Below are positions 11,085 to 22,125 of a stretch of 64,000 nucleotides of DNA, in pieces; the stretch's first letter is position 1, and every line of letters starts with the position of its first letter. The position numbers and the translations under genes were made by a program. Origin of the DNA: Atopsyche davidsoni (Eukaryota > Arthropoda > Insecta > Trichoptera > Hydrobiosidae). The stretch covers positions 2,297,501 to 2,361,500 of the forward strand of contig JAILWY010000004.1 in the NCBI GenBank assembly GCA_022113835.1. The letters are read 5' to 3'. The notes beneath the pieces were generated by a model. It was not told where the DNA came from, did no database searches, and saw nothing but the letters and a program-made list of their open reading frames with translations.

Positions 11085-11225
11085 TCGATATTTTTGACAG
11101 AGAGTACTTGGTGGAAATCCATTTGAATATATTTAATAAAATTCTTGAGTGATTTTTCCACATGATGATTTTTATCCCAATAAACCGAAAACCGGAAACC
11201 GGGCATCAATATAATTACCATGTGG
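11085..11225. repeat. Family A terminal fragment
   Basis: ATATTTTTGACAGAGAGTAC, then TTGGTGGAAATCC, AAAATTCTTGAGTGATTTTT and CCACATGATG follow the same order as the outer end of the 17.5 kb element. The copy ends near TTTTTATCCC, before the ribozyme-like core. It is truncated and diverged. Confidence 0.6.
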
Positions 11226-14200
11226 AAATTTTAAAGTTGCTAAATATAATTTTTTTGAAAAATATATTTAAAAATAAGAGTTTTTAATAAACAAATATGT
11301 CAAGATTTTATAAAAAAGGTTTCTTTTAAAAATTTTTACAAAATCCCATTTCAATCGTAAAAATTTCAAATTCATTTTTTAAATGATCCCTTAAAATAAA
11401 AATAATTTTAATGAAACCCATTTTTTAATTGTTTTTATTTTTCTATTTTTGTATTGTATATTTTTAAATAAGATTATTTTACACTCCCGAACATTTTTTT
11501 CTCTCCCAGATTACAAAGAATACGTATGTTTATGATTTAGTTCTTTAAGATTTTGATTTATATTACAAAAGCAATAAAAATTTAAGATTTTTTAAAAATA
11601 AGTTTTCTATTACTATCAGAAAACTTCGAGCTTTGTCATCAGAAAATAAAATAGAGATTTTTTTCCTTATAGCAAGAAAAGTTTTAATATGACTAGGAAC
11701 GAAACCGCATTAAAACCAATTCGGGTCATCTATTCCTATGCCGGCCAAAATAAATATATGGGAAAAGATAAGGTAAAACTTTATTGAACTCATAATACGA
11801 GTTGGGCAAAAACTCGGATACGATATAAGTTAGAAACTATAGAGGTTAAAGGAACAGTGACCATTTTTGTCCAAAAATAATCTATTTGTAAAAAATTTAA
11901 TACTTTAATACCATCGTTTACGCTTACAAAATAATGTACTATAAATTGTACGAAATACTTACTTACAAGATACATAAACGTACTCAGAGCTCATATATTA
12001 TTTTTAACGCCAATATAATTTCTGTTATAGTTAGTTGATGAGTCTAGCCTTCGATTCATTAATTAATAGCTAATGGTGAGTTTTCAGTGAGTTTGATAAC
12101 TGTCAACTCGCTCTGTGAGAAGGTTTACAAACGACCGGATCCTAGCAAACGTTGACAAATCCTGAGTCCACCGGCCCGAGGAGGTTGCAACCCTGTCTGG
12201 TACAACCACCCCCGTCATAAATCATCCCTCAGCGTGTCTGGGAGGAGAAACAGGCTGCACTTTATACAACCCCAAGTAAAATACAACACAACACAGCGTC
12301 TAACGAGTTCATACCCGCGTATTCTGTTGTCTCAGGTGGAATATACTTTGATGGATTATCTTATTTTTATAAACTGTAAAATTTGCTCTCGGCAAAAACG
12401 TGAAAGCAATATAAATAAAACATGGCTTTTTTAAAAAATATTATATATACATGAGCTCTGAGTTATTGTGCTGAAACAATAATAAACACTTCGAAGAAAA
12501 CCAACAGAAAAATCCATACAACGCTGCATTGAAGCCTGCCTTAAAACGACGCTCTCCCTCTTCCCTCCCCTCTTCAAGGCACTTGTTTTGCTAATGATTT
12601 CCGCTGAAAAAACCTGAGCTTCAGTCGTATATTACTGAAATACCAGAATTATGCTCGCCTGAATATACTGAAATTGAGTATTTGAACAAAAAGATTTTTT
12701 ATGAAATCTACGCCAGATACTCGTACGTGTACATTTATTTATCAAATCAGATTTTTTTTTTACTATCATTAATTTTTAAATGTATGCATACGTATTGTAT
12801 AATAATAAAATATATTTTTTTGTTAAACAATTAGCATAAAAAACAACTTTTTTTCCGTGTCACATGTTCGTCATTACTGCATGACACAGTATCTCTTTCA
12901 TAAATCATGCTTCTCTCGAATATCTCACGAGGCTTTTTTTTTTACCCCTTTGCTTCTCTTTCGTGAGTTTTTCTCTGCCACTGTTTGTTGGGGTGAGTTA
13001 ACACTATCTGCGACGAAAAAAAAACAGTCGAGGCTAGAATTTGTTACATTTTCTGCACACGTCCCTATTACAAATTACACGAAAGAGCCGGGTAGAATCG
13101 CCTGAAATAAATCGACAGAATATTGGCTCGCTCCTGAAATATGTTCACAAAGAGCGGCTATTAAAGAGCCTGACGCTCTTGGGGTTGAACCCTGAAGGCA
13201 TCGTTTTAACAAGGCAACCTTTAAAATATTAAAAATATCACGATGTGCAAATAAATTTGATAGTAATATTTTCGCAGAACAAAAGTAAATTTAAGGGTGT
13301 TTTCAGTTTTCGGTAAACGTCCTTTTGTTGCTTTTTCACGGTTTTTTTCTTTTGATCTCTGTATTGATCTGAAACTGAAACGTTTGAATACTGTAAAAAA
13401 ACTCTTCATAACACCTGAAAACTAAACATTAGAATCACCACTTTTATATTAATTTGTTTTTATTATTGAAGAATAATCTTTTGAGGCTTGAAACCGTTTT
13501 TAATTTTTTAACTTTAAGATTTCTTTTTCACCAAATTTGAACCCAAAGCCAAAATTCGGATGTAATAACTTTTAAAATATCGAAACACTGTTTTATAGAA
13601 AACACGGCTGTAATAGACACCCTCAATTCAATACACAAAAATAACTTACTTCCAAAAGGATAACTACACATAGAGAACCGCTTTATTACAACCCGACGAT
13701 AACCTTAGATTGTTTTTTGACGTTGTTTTGCTGGAGATTGGAATATGATTGGATTAAAGTGGCCATTGTTAGGGAATAAGGGGCGGGGGGCGGCATAACT
13801 CAATGGAGACCTCGGGGGGTGTGTTTTGAAGAACGGTTCTATTTCCGGAAACCCTAAGAAGATCACGGGTTCCTTTAACCTTCTATTTCTGGATAAAATC
13901 CCGCAACAACGAAAGACCGATGCGATGAGATGTGAAAAAGATAGGCTGTCGGAGCTTTTCAGGAACTCTAGCATGAAATTATTTCAGTGATATTTAAGTG
14001 ATATTATTAAATTCATTTCATTCCACTACTATCTTTATATGAAACGTAATCACACATATTTCAGTGGTAAAATATTTTTTTGTAAATTAAATATCTATCA
14101 CCACATACCAATAAAATTTAGTACTCATAATACCAATTATTTAATATCCATTTTTAGAAAAAATGTGATCTCTATTTGACCTGTAAAAAAAAAGGTTTAA

Positions 14201-16390
14201 TTACATAGCTCTACATCAATAATATAAATTTTATATCAACAACAGAAATATAATATAAATTTATTAGATATTCTTCATACATTGTATTTATGTACTTTTC
14301 CAATAAAAAAAACTAAATGCGTCTTAAATAAAAGACCTATAAAAATAAAACAACCAGAAATATATATTTACTTGGATCATGAATAATAAATTTGGAATAT
14401 TTAATATTCTTAGAATGAGTATTGCTTGGTCTTATTAAGAATATAGCTTTTTATGTTTCCTCGTTTTGTTTATTTTGTTCTTACTTTTCTACTTTTATAG
14501 AGTTACCAAACATAATTTCGATGAATCAATATCTTTTTGCTTTGAAAACTATTTTATAGGCCTGGATATAGAGACAATTTCTAGCACATTATGAAGATGT
14601 GGGTTTCTTTTATTGGTAAGCATTTAAAAATAAAAACTAAGAGTCTATTACCGCATTATAATTGCAGCGTGCTTAAGTGTTTTTTTGGCATTTTTATTTG
14701 AAGGTTCTGTCGCTTTAATTTCAGTACTGGAGGTAACTTCAGAGATATGAAAAACTACCTGAAGATGGTTTTTATACAAAAATTTAAACTCAGCACCTTT
14801 GAAACGTAGTATAAGGATTCTTTATAAAGTAGAATTTATTATAATCTAATATATAGCATTGTTAGTCGGAATAGTAAATCACATGGTGTCCGAGATGTGA
14901 ATGATGGCTTTGTGCCATGGACGGCTTGTACTTCCGTCCGACATCTTTCAATGTCGCATAGTTTTTATTTACAAATCGTAGATATTCTATTCTGAGAAAA
15001 ATACAATGTTAGTTTCTTTTTTATTATATTGTCAATGGCTAATAAAGGTATTGTATACACATTATATTACAATAAATATACAATAAACGAAAACGAATGG
15101 TACTCTTTTACTGAATTCATACACAATGAATTCAGGTAGATAATAAAATATTACAGATATATAAAAGCTAGCAATAGTGTATACACTTTATTGTTTTGTC
15201 ATTTCTTAGGAATTAGACTCCTTGATATTTGCTGCTTTTATATTATTTATTAATAGATTGCCTTTCAAGGGCTTATTAAAAAGCGAAAGTACTCACAAAC
15301 GAAAATTGCAGTTATCTCTGAAATCAAGTAAACTTTTATCTATTCATTAAATAAACATTCTGCGTGGATTCCATGGTTTATAAATATTTTTTAATTGGAT
15401 ATAAGTTAAAATTTTTAATTATGTTATTTGATATCTAAACAAAGCCTTTGTTTTCAAAAACCAATTTCTATTAGCCAAAGAAACATAAAAAGTATATACA
15501 TCTCAATATGCGCAATCGATAAAAACAATATAACGTTATTCCTATTTTCAAAGGGAGGGTTGGAAGAAAAGCCTCCCCTTCCATTTGTATCACAACAAAG
15601 ACACAACCGTCGCAGCCTCACTTCCTGCAGATCAATCTTCTGAGACGCTCGAGTATCAGGTAACATGCCACTGAAGGCTGTTTCAGATCTACAGACAGGT
15701 ATCTTCATATAATCTTAAAATATACAAAATAAATATTGTATTTATTTTTGAATATTGTTTTATGCATTATAAATCATAGGAAATACAGTATTGCTTAAAG
15801 TTATTTTTAAAAGTATATATTGTCTTAAAAATCTACGTAAAAAAAAGGATAAACATTTTAATAAAAAATCAAAAATAGAAAAATACACATGACTCCAGAT
15901 TAAATTCACTCGCCGGTAAATCTGAAATCTCTATAGCGAAGAGGTTTCATTGTAGCGCAGGTATATTTAAATAAAACACGGTGGTGTTTAATATTCCGTT
16001 TCATTTGAACAGCAAATTGCCGCAGTATATTTTCATAAAATAAGGCTTTTGTGTACTTCAATAAATTTTCAGATCGCCTGCTGGGAGCAAGAAAAGAAAG
16101 CTATAATGTTTTTTAAGGGGATGCTTATTTCCTTAACTTTCGGACAATTGCTTGAATACAAATTATGATGATTACTCCGTTTGTCGAAAAATGTCATAAT
16201 TTAGACAGTCAAATTGTTAAAAAATAATAAATTTAACAAAAATGTAATTCATTTTGCATTCTCTTTAACATTTTGTAAATTATCACATTAGCAACTCATC
16301 AGTAGATTTTTTTGGCTTATGCTTTTTAAAATATATTTAACTACATTGAGTATCGATTGTATTTCGAAATGATTAATCAATTATATTGCT
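11226..16390. other. AT-rich noncoding DNA with scattered GC-richer islands
   Basis: About 5 kb without a recognised gene. GC-richer patches occur near 12110-12310, 12530-12600, 13075-13215 and 13715-13975. The last holds an open frame on the - strand (13705-13974) that resembles no known protein and is probably a consequence of composition. The rest is A/T-biased and stop-rich. No RNA gene or repeat partner was recognised. Confidence 0.45.
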
Positions 16391-16396
16391 TTTAAC

Positions 16397-16600
16397 AAAA
16401 CTTAGTTAGGGTTAGTACACCGGCCATGTAAGCCAGGGGATGTGGGTTCAAATCCCACACAAATCACGATGATATTTTTCTGAGAGTTTCTTTAAATCAT
16501 CTTCTATGTATCAACTTATGTGCCTACTCATATTAGTAATAATATAATAAACCCGTAATGGGTAATAAATACGCATCTGATTGACGTTTGACTGACCATT
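16397..16600 (+). repeat. tRNA-derived SINE copy
   Basis: The head GGGTTAGTACACCGGCCATG and GGGTTCAAATCCCACAC resemble a tRNA from the D arm to the T arm. The second is a good RNA polymerase III B box, GGTTCAAATCC at 16445-16455. The body TGATATTTTTCTGAGAGTTT follows, then TGTGCCTACTCATATTAG and a tail with AAACCCGTAATGGGTAATAA and CATCTGATTGACGTTT. The tRNA cloverleaf is incomplete and many dispersed copies exist, so this is a retroposon and not a tRNA gene. Confidence 0.85.
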
Positions 16601-16839
16601 GGCTGATCACCAAGGAGTTTTCAGTTTGATCTTTATCCTATTTAGTGAATCTCTATATATATATGTGAGATTGTGTGTGTGTATGTACAAAAAAAACTGT
16701 GTGATCAAAAATGTGTATTTGTAAACGTCCTGCATCATTTTTTGAGTTGTATTACAGTAAATTAACCACTGTGCATATCTTTTTTATAAAAAATATGGAT
16801 TCTGAAAGCTCTCAAACTAGGCATATTTCGTGCTAATAC

Positions 16840-17115
16840 GTAAGGCAAATACGCAAACACTCCGACAAAAAGCTCCAGCGTAAAGCTCTGATACCCCGGC
16901 GGGGAACCAGTTATCAAGATGTCACAGTAAATCAAGGAAGACGTTTCCAAAGTCGGGGCGACGCGTCCTCCCCGCCTGACACCCGTCAGCGGCGAGGGTC
17001 CTTCATCCCGCGACGGCGAGGACTTCCGCCCGAAGTTTGCCGAAAGCTTCCCGAGCTTTCGGGCCGGGGAGCTTTAGGAATTTCGGCATTCTGTAGTGCG
17101 TGCATACTTCGGGAT
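16840..17115. other. Strong GC-richer island
   Basis: One of the most GC-rich stretches in the window (GGGGCGACGCGTCCTCCCCG, GCGACGGCGAGGACTTCCGC), and rich in CpG for this background. No open frame with protein-like content was found. A promoter, enhancer or other conserved noncoding element is possible but unproven. Confidence 0.35.
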
Positions 17116-17264
17116 GAATGGAAGGCTGTGATGAATTAATTTTCTGATCTTGTGTATCTCTCTCGCATCGAGATCCGTGCGTGCTTATATTTAGCTAGTT
17201 GGTTCTGATTAAGGTTTCAGTAATAGAATCATCCCGCTGTATACTTCCCGGATTAACGTTAATT

Positions 17265-17267
<3 letters not shown>

Positions 17268-17322
<55 letters not shown>
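17268..17322. repeat. (TA)n microsatellite
   Basis: About 55 bp of pure TA dinucleotide just upstream of a SINE copy. Confidence 0.95.
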
Positions 17323-17327
<5 letters not shown>

Positions 17328-17336
17328 CACTCTCAT

Positions 17337-17366
17337 ATATATTTTAATATTTTTGAGTAAAATACT
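17337..17366. repeat. Family A fragment
   Basis: TTTTAATATTTTTGAGTAAA followed by ATACTTGATG matches part of the family A end. It is separated from the main element at 17536 by the SINE copy. The SINE probably inserted into the left end of the family A element. Confidence 0.5.
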
Positions 17367-17389
17367 TGATGAAGCGATTAAGTTCTCGA

Positions 17390-17535
17390 TAAAGCGAAGT
17401 GATTCGTTAGTACAAGGGTTAGTACACCGGTCGTGTAAACCAGGGGATGTGGGTTCAAATCCCACACAAATCACGATGATATTTTTTTGAGAGTTTCTTT
17501 AAATCACCTTCTATATATGAACTAATGTGCCTAAT
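17390..17535 (+). repeat. tRNA-derived SINE copy
   Basis: Begins GTGATTCGTTAGTACAAGGG, has the B box GGTTCAAATCC, then the same body as the 16.4 kb copy, ending at CTAATCATATTAGTAATA. The tail is cut off where a family A inverted-repeat element begins, so one inserted into or beside the other. Confidence 0.85.
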
Positions 17536-17585
17536 CATATTAGTAATAAAATACTTGAGTGATTTTCCACATGTTCGTTTTTATT

Positions 17586-17628
17586 TGTGACCGGTTTCGC
17601 CAACCTTTCACGTTGGCATTATCAAACA
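17586..17628 (-). ncRNA. Hammerhead-like ribozyme motif, opposite arm
   Basis: Reverse-complement twin of the 17677-17719 motif with all parts intact: TGT/ACA stem I, TTGATAA, GCCAAC/GTTGGC stem II, GAAA and the ACCGGT palindrome. A transcript across both arms could fold into one long hairpin instead of two ribozymes. Confidence 0.5.
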
Positions 17629-17676
17629 GAGTGATAATTGTTAAATTATTAAATTAAATTATTAAAGTGAACATTA

Positions 17677-17719
17677 TGTTTGATAATGCCAACGTGAAAG
17701 GTTGGCGAAACCGGTCACA
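17677..17719 (+). ncRNA. Hammerhead-like ribozyme motif (family A)
   Basis: Order of parts: TGT (stem I), TTGATAA (core box, canonical CTGATGA), one extra T, GCCAAC...GTTGGC (stem II, 6 bp, loop GTGAAAG), GAAA, the palindrome ACCGGT (short stem III), C as the cleavage-site base at 17716, then ACA (stem I partner). In the core box the usual C3 and G8 have become T and A, which keeps them able to pair. The extra T between A9 and stem II departs from the canonical fold. A mirror copy lies on the - strand at 17586-17628. Confidence 0.55.
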
Positions 17720-17815
17720 AATAAAAACGAACATGTGGAAAATCACTCAAGTATTTTACTCAAAAATATTAAAATTGAATCCCACCAAGTACTCTCTTGT
17801 CAAAAATATTGAATA

Positions 17816-18627
17816 TATATTTTAATTTAATTAATTTATACAGACATTGTTGCGGTGATATTTTTGATTTTATTGAACTTACTAAAGTCATCTATAATTA
17901 AAACTATTTTTCTATTCCTTCCGTAATATGTGATTTTTTTATTGTGAGATAAAAACTGTTTCCATTGTCTTTCAACAACCTTTCTGTTCAGATCACCTTA
18001 ATATTTATGTTTTGAGCATATATAAAATAATGTACTGCGACGATCACTTCAATCAACTTTACATCATTGCTTACTTTAATATTCTCCGAATTTGTCTCCC
18101 GGTTCCTAATTAATACTAATTGCGGGCATACTGCTCACCAAGGCGATGTAAATATAAAAATATTTAGTGAATTTACTATGTTATCAACGTAAAGATGACA
18201 ATACGCAGGTAGGTGAGAATTCTAATTTCTAGCAAAGCAAGCGGGAAATTAATCTGGAGATTCGTAAAATTTAATTAAATTAAATAAAAAATCATCAACA
18301 TCTCCCGGGTTCACTTCATTAAACGACAAACGTCCTCCCCTTCCTTTTCCCCGAGCACCTTCCGTTATTGCGTCTCTCCATCCCTCTACAACCAGCTAGG
18401 GTCACCATTTTCCCGTGTTTACGTCACAACCACGAATGTGCATTTCGTAACGTTTGGGTAAAATTTATGACTTCTGGTAACTTTATGCACCTTAAATTAT
18501 GACCACAAATCTCCAAACATAAGTTTTACTACTTTATCTTTTCGTTTTACTGCGTCTAAAGCTTTTGCATTTGATATAAAAAAAACTTAAAAATTTTAAT
18601 AATAAAAACATATATATTTTCTTGTTG
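17816..18627. other. AT-rich noncoding DNA with a small GC-richer island
   Basis: No gene was seen. The patch at about 18300-18430 (CCTCCCCTTCCTTTTCCCCG) is pyrimidine-rich and has no protein-like frame. Confidence 0.45.
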
Positions 18628-18885
18628 AAGGACAAGGCATTTGATTGGTGAAGATCCATTATTATAATGATAAAAGTAACTTTGTATTATTTCTTCACTT
18701 TGAGTTTATTATATTTTTTGCATGACTAGTTTCGACCAAATAGACTAGGTCATCATCAGATGCATAATTAAACCGTTTAGTTATAGTCTATATTTGGTCG
18801 AAACTAGTCATGCAAAAAATATAATAAACTCAAAGTGAAGAAAGAATGCAAAGTTACTTTTATCATTATATCATATATACGAGTA
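18628..18885. mobile_element. Family B inverted-repeat element with hammerhead-like motif
   Basis: Left arm: TGATAAAAGTAACTTTGTAT, CACTTTGAGTTTATTATATT, GCATGACTAGTTTCGACC. The right arm mirrors these from about 18790 to 18866. A second copy lies at 33655-33915. The sequence differs from family A, but both are arm-loop-arm elements with the same ribozyme-like design and no protein. Each family B copy starts with a similar GTTGA(A/G)G(G/C)ACAAGG segment. Confidence 0.7.
18720..18763 (-). ncRNA. Hammerhead ribozyme-like motif with canonical core (family B)
   Basis: Read on the - strand: GCAT (stem I), CTGATGA (fully canonical core box), one extra T, GACC (stem II), a 10-base loop, GGTC, GAAA, ACTAGT palindrome (stem III), C at the cleavage position, then ATGC closing stem I with four pairs. 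All conserved hammerhead bases are present. The single inserted T before stem II is the only core deviation. The right arm of the element keeps only the GGTC-GAAA-ACTAGTC-ATGC half. Confidence 0.65.
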
Positions 18886-20130
18886 TTTTGTTTTTGGTGT
18901 TCTGACGTTTTAATTTCAGTACAGGGGCTATCTTTTTGAATTTATTAATAAGAGGTGGCCACAAAAATTTCATACAATGTATCACAATAACCATGAACGA
19001 AGAAATCTAATTACAACAGCTGCCTAAACCTACGTACTTTAAAAAAAAAATACTTCTTTGAAGTATACTTCACTGGAAATTCATTCAAACAAATAAACGC
19101 CCTTGAAAACATCAAGTAACTGTGTTTGCTTTATTTTGCATATATCTAAAAAAAATAATTAAATTTCAAAATTCTTTTATTATTCATTAAGTGTATTACA
19201 ATAGATCTTATAAGTAATGTTTTGGTAGAGTGTTTGGCTATCCATGTCCTGAGCGCAGATTTCGGGACTTTCAATGTGTGACTTGATGATTTACTATGGT
19301 TGTGATATTGAACAACCCTTTATTTGCATGTGTTTATGTGTAATAAATATCTACGAGCTAAATAACAAGAGTTTATAACAATAACAGGTAGGGCAGGAAG
19401 GTGCGATGGTCACTCCTGGGTATGTTTTTTTGGCTACTTGGTGCTCCTTTTTTGAGACTGTTACATTTTAACTGAGTAGGTGAAATTTATGTCTGTAGTG
19501 GACAAACAGTGAGTCTGGGGTATCGTCTCCGATATCTTTAATGAAGGGGATTTTGGATTTTCTTATGGACTGGTATAGTCTTTCGGTACGTGTATATATA
19601 CAAAATATTTTAATTAATATCTTTAAGCCCCTGGAATCACATGGTTAACACGAGCAGGGCTTACTTCCTGTGAGCGGCGGACAAATTATCTTACACTCGC
19701 AGTGGCCACCCTCTGGCCACCACCCCCGCCACCCCGGGGGCGGAAATGCCAGCTGATCCCGTGTGTAGTGGGCACACACCTCCGTGTAAACGCCCCCGTA
19801 TCGCGGGACTTCCCCAAACAAATTAGTTTGTTCAGCTGGAGGACCGCCCTAATTCGAAAAGCTTCCCTGTGTTGTTTCAGTTCTTTCAGGAATTCGAGTG
19901 GGTCCTTCGGTAATTTTGAGTGTATTTATTTTGTTACGTTCTTCTTTGTTTTGTTTATGCTCCACCTCTTAGAAATAAAAACAGGTTTTCGCAAATAAAT
20001 CTTTGTGTCAATTCCGCACTTGCTTATAACGCTCGAGGCCGTTATAGCCATATCGGTATGGGTTTCAATTATCAGTTTTACATATAGCTTACACTTTTTT
20101 TTATATTTTATAAATGAGTTATTTAATGTA
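18886..20130. other. Noncoding DNA with a GC-richer island at 19640-19960
   Basis: The island includes CACCCCCGCCACCCCGGGGG and an open frame on the + strand (19702-19998) that resembles no protein. A conserved noncoding element is the simplest reading. The rest is A/T-biased. Confidence 0.4.
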
Positions 20131-20355
20131 TATATTATTACTAATATGATAATGCACATTAGTTTATACATAGAAGATGATTTAAAGAAACTCTCATATC
20201 ATCGGATCACGATGATATTTTTCTGAGAGTTTCTTTAAATCATCTTCTATGTATGAACTAATGTGCCTAATCATACTATTAATAATATAATAAACCCGTA
20301 ATGGGTAATAAATTCGCATCTGATTGACGTTTAATCAAAAAATAAACATATGTAA
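20130..20355 (+). repeat. SINE copies joined as a palindrome
   Basis: A - strand SINE body fragment (20132-20205, ending CTCTCATATCATCGG) meets a + strand body-and-tail fragment (20206-20355, ATCACGATGATATTTTTCTG onward) nearly head to head. Neither has the tRNA-like head. The + part keeps the tail AAACCCGTAATGGGTAATAA. The joint suggests paired inverted copies that collapsed, or a foldback event. Confidence 0.75.
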
Positions 20356-20535
20356 TATATATATGTCTATTTTGTGGATTGAACATCAATCAAGTGCGTT
20401 TTAACTACCTATACGGGTTTATATTACTTACTAATATGATTAGGCACATTTTTTCACACATTGAAAATGATTTAAAGAAACTCTCAGAAAAATATCATCG
20501 TGACTTGTGTAGAATCCTACACAAGTCACAGTGAG
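20356..20535 (-). repeat. SINE copy, reversed and truncated
   Basis: The tail comes first (TCTATTTTGTGGATTGAACA), then CTAATATGATTAGGCACATT, then AGAAACTCTCAGAAAAATAT. It breaks at GACTTGTGTAGAATCCTACA, a short palindrome replacing the head with its B box. Confidence 0.7.
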
Positions 20536-22120
20536 AAAAAAAGTGATTTATTGTGTACAAAAATTAAAAATAAATAACTCTAGTAGATATTCCAAGAGCG
20601 AACACTCATTAAAATGTAAACCCTTCTTGTAGGAGAGATAAGTTGAAATAAAACCGGCAATTCAAACCACCATTTGTTCATTTAAATCTCACAAACTATT
20701 TACCGCCCTCGAGCAATCTACTTACAGAGATTTCCCTGAATTTTAAGATTGGATGCATACAGGGAAGACGGGGGTAGTTTGTTTGGAGATAAACAAGTAA
20801 TCTCTGAAACAAATCTTGATTTTCCACTGAAAAAGGTTTCCCTGGAATGCGAGCTGAGTTTTTTGTGGATTAGAGACCGGATGGAAATCCCACCCCCGGC
20901 ATTCTACAAGCCGTGCTCCAAGATGGATCTCCCGGACTTTAAGGGATGCAATATGCAAATTGCTGTTACGTAAAGCACGGGTTTATTGAATCATAAAAAA
21001 GACTTAAGAGACTCCGAATAAATCTTCCTTATAAATTCAAACATTATAGCATTATATTTTTTTAATATTCCAAGTAAAAAAAATTATTACATGATTATAA
21101 ATAATTATTTAAATTAACTCATTCAATGAATACATGTTATTATAATTTGCATGTATATTATGATATTTAAATTACGTCACAAATATATCAGCAAAAACTA
21201 GTTATACTAGGTTTGCTTTTGTAAATAATGATCTAAATTCTTACTTAGTGTCAGTGTTGGATTAATTATTTTATTTATTCAATGTATCTGGTTTTCAATT
21301 ACTAAGTTGCGATACCTGTAAGACTATAATATAAATCTCATAATTTCATAATAAATATCCTAAAACCAATAAACTCAATTGAGTGTCAAAAATTATAAAA
21401 TATCACAACATTCAATTTGAACAATACGAAATCTTAAAAATAAAATAAAAACAACTCATTCACGGCAAAGTAATTATTTATTTTATATATGAGGATGGTT
21501 ATTTATAAACAAATAGTTTAATCGAATCAATTAATTATTCATTTAATCCCACGTGAGATACAGAAGCACAATGCGATCCAATCAACGCGGAATAATAAAT
21601 ACCCTCTCACTGAATCATGCAGCCTCCATTAATAAATCATTTGAATTCAATATTGTATTAATAAAAAATACCTCTACTTCCCTGCTAATTGAAATCAAAT
21701 ATTTATATGCTTTTCAGGCTAAGCATTATCACTTTCCAAAGGTTCAATTTATACCGCAGAAAATTGTTTTATTAATAACTTCGGTAAATATTTGTGTTGA
21801 CTTTTATTATATCGATATGTTTCAATTTATTCCAAAGTCATAGAAAATATTATTACAAATTGAAATATTCATTCATATATTGAAATATATATTTAGATGT
21901 TCTTAATATAATAAATATGATTTACTATCTTACCTACATGGTTTTAAATAGTTTGATTTAATAACAGCAATTTATTTTAATGTAGCTAATGACTTACATT
22001 ACAGAATGACGCGAAAATAATAATAACTAAATAATAAATTCTAAAAAATATTTAATAATCACTTATTTGTATTGTGCGTATTGTTTTGGCACTATTTATA
22101 AAAAAAATACCAGCGTTTTT
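20536..22120. other. AT-rich noncoding DNA
   Basis: No gene was recognised. A small GC-richer patch lies at about 20865-20955. Open frames here overlap on both strands and look like chance frames. Confidence 0.45.
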
Positions 22121-22125
22121 ACTAT

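Larger units (their letters stand above)
17536..17815. mobile_element. Family A inverted-repeat element with two hammerhead-like motifs
   Basis: Two arms of about 85-90 bp (17538-17630 and 17672-17760) are near-perfect inverted copies around a short AT loop. Each arm carries a hammerhead-like motif facing outward. An outer segment with CCACCAAGTACTCTC and TCAAAAATATTGAAT follows the right arm. The element encodes no protein. Hammerhead ribozymes in terminal repeats, often in complex inverted arrangements, are a known trait of Penelope-like retroelements. Assignment to that class is inference because no reverse transcriptase is present. Confidence 0.7.

Noticed and set aside
14610..14630. Splice donor GGTAAGC after ATTG
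   Set aside because: No acceptor or open exon precedes it.
16425..16470. Functional tRNA gene
   Set aside because: The B box and part of a tRNA-like head are present, but acceptor pairing is missing and the same unit is dispersed in about ten copies with a common body, so it is a SINE.
18195..18215. Recursive splice site at CGCAG|GTAGGT
   Set aside because: There is no pyrimidine tract upstream; the preceding bases are purine-rich.
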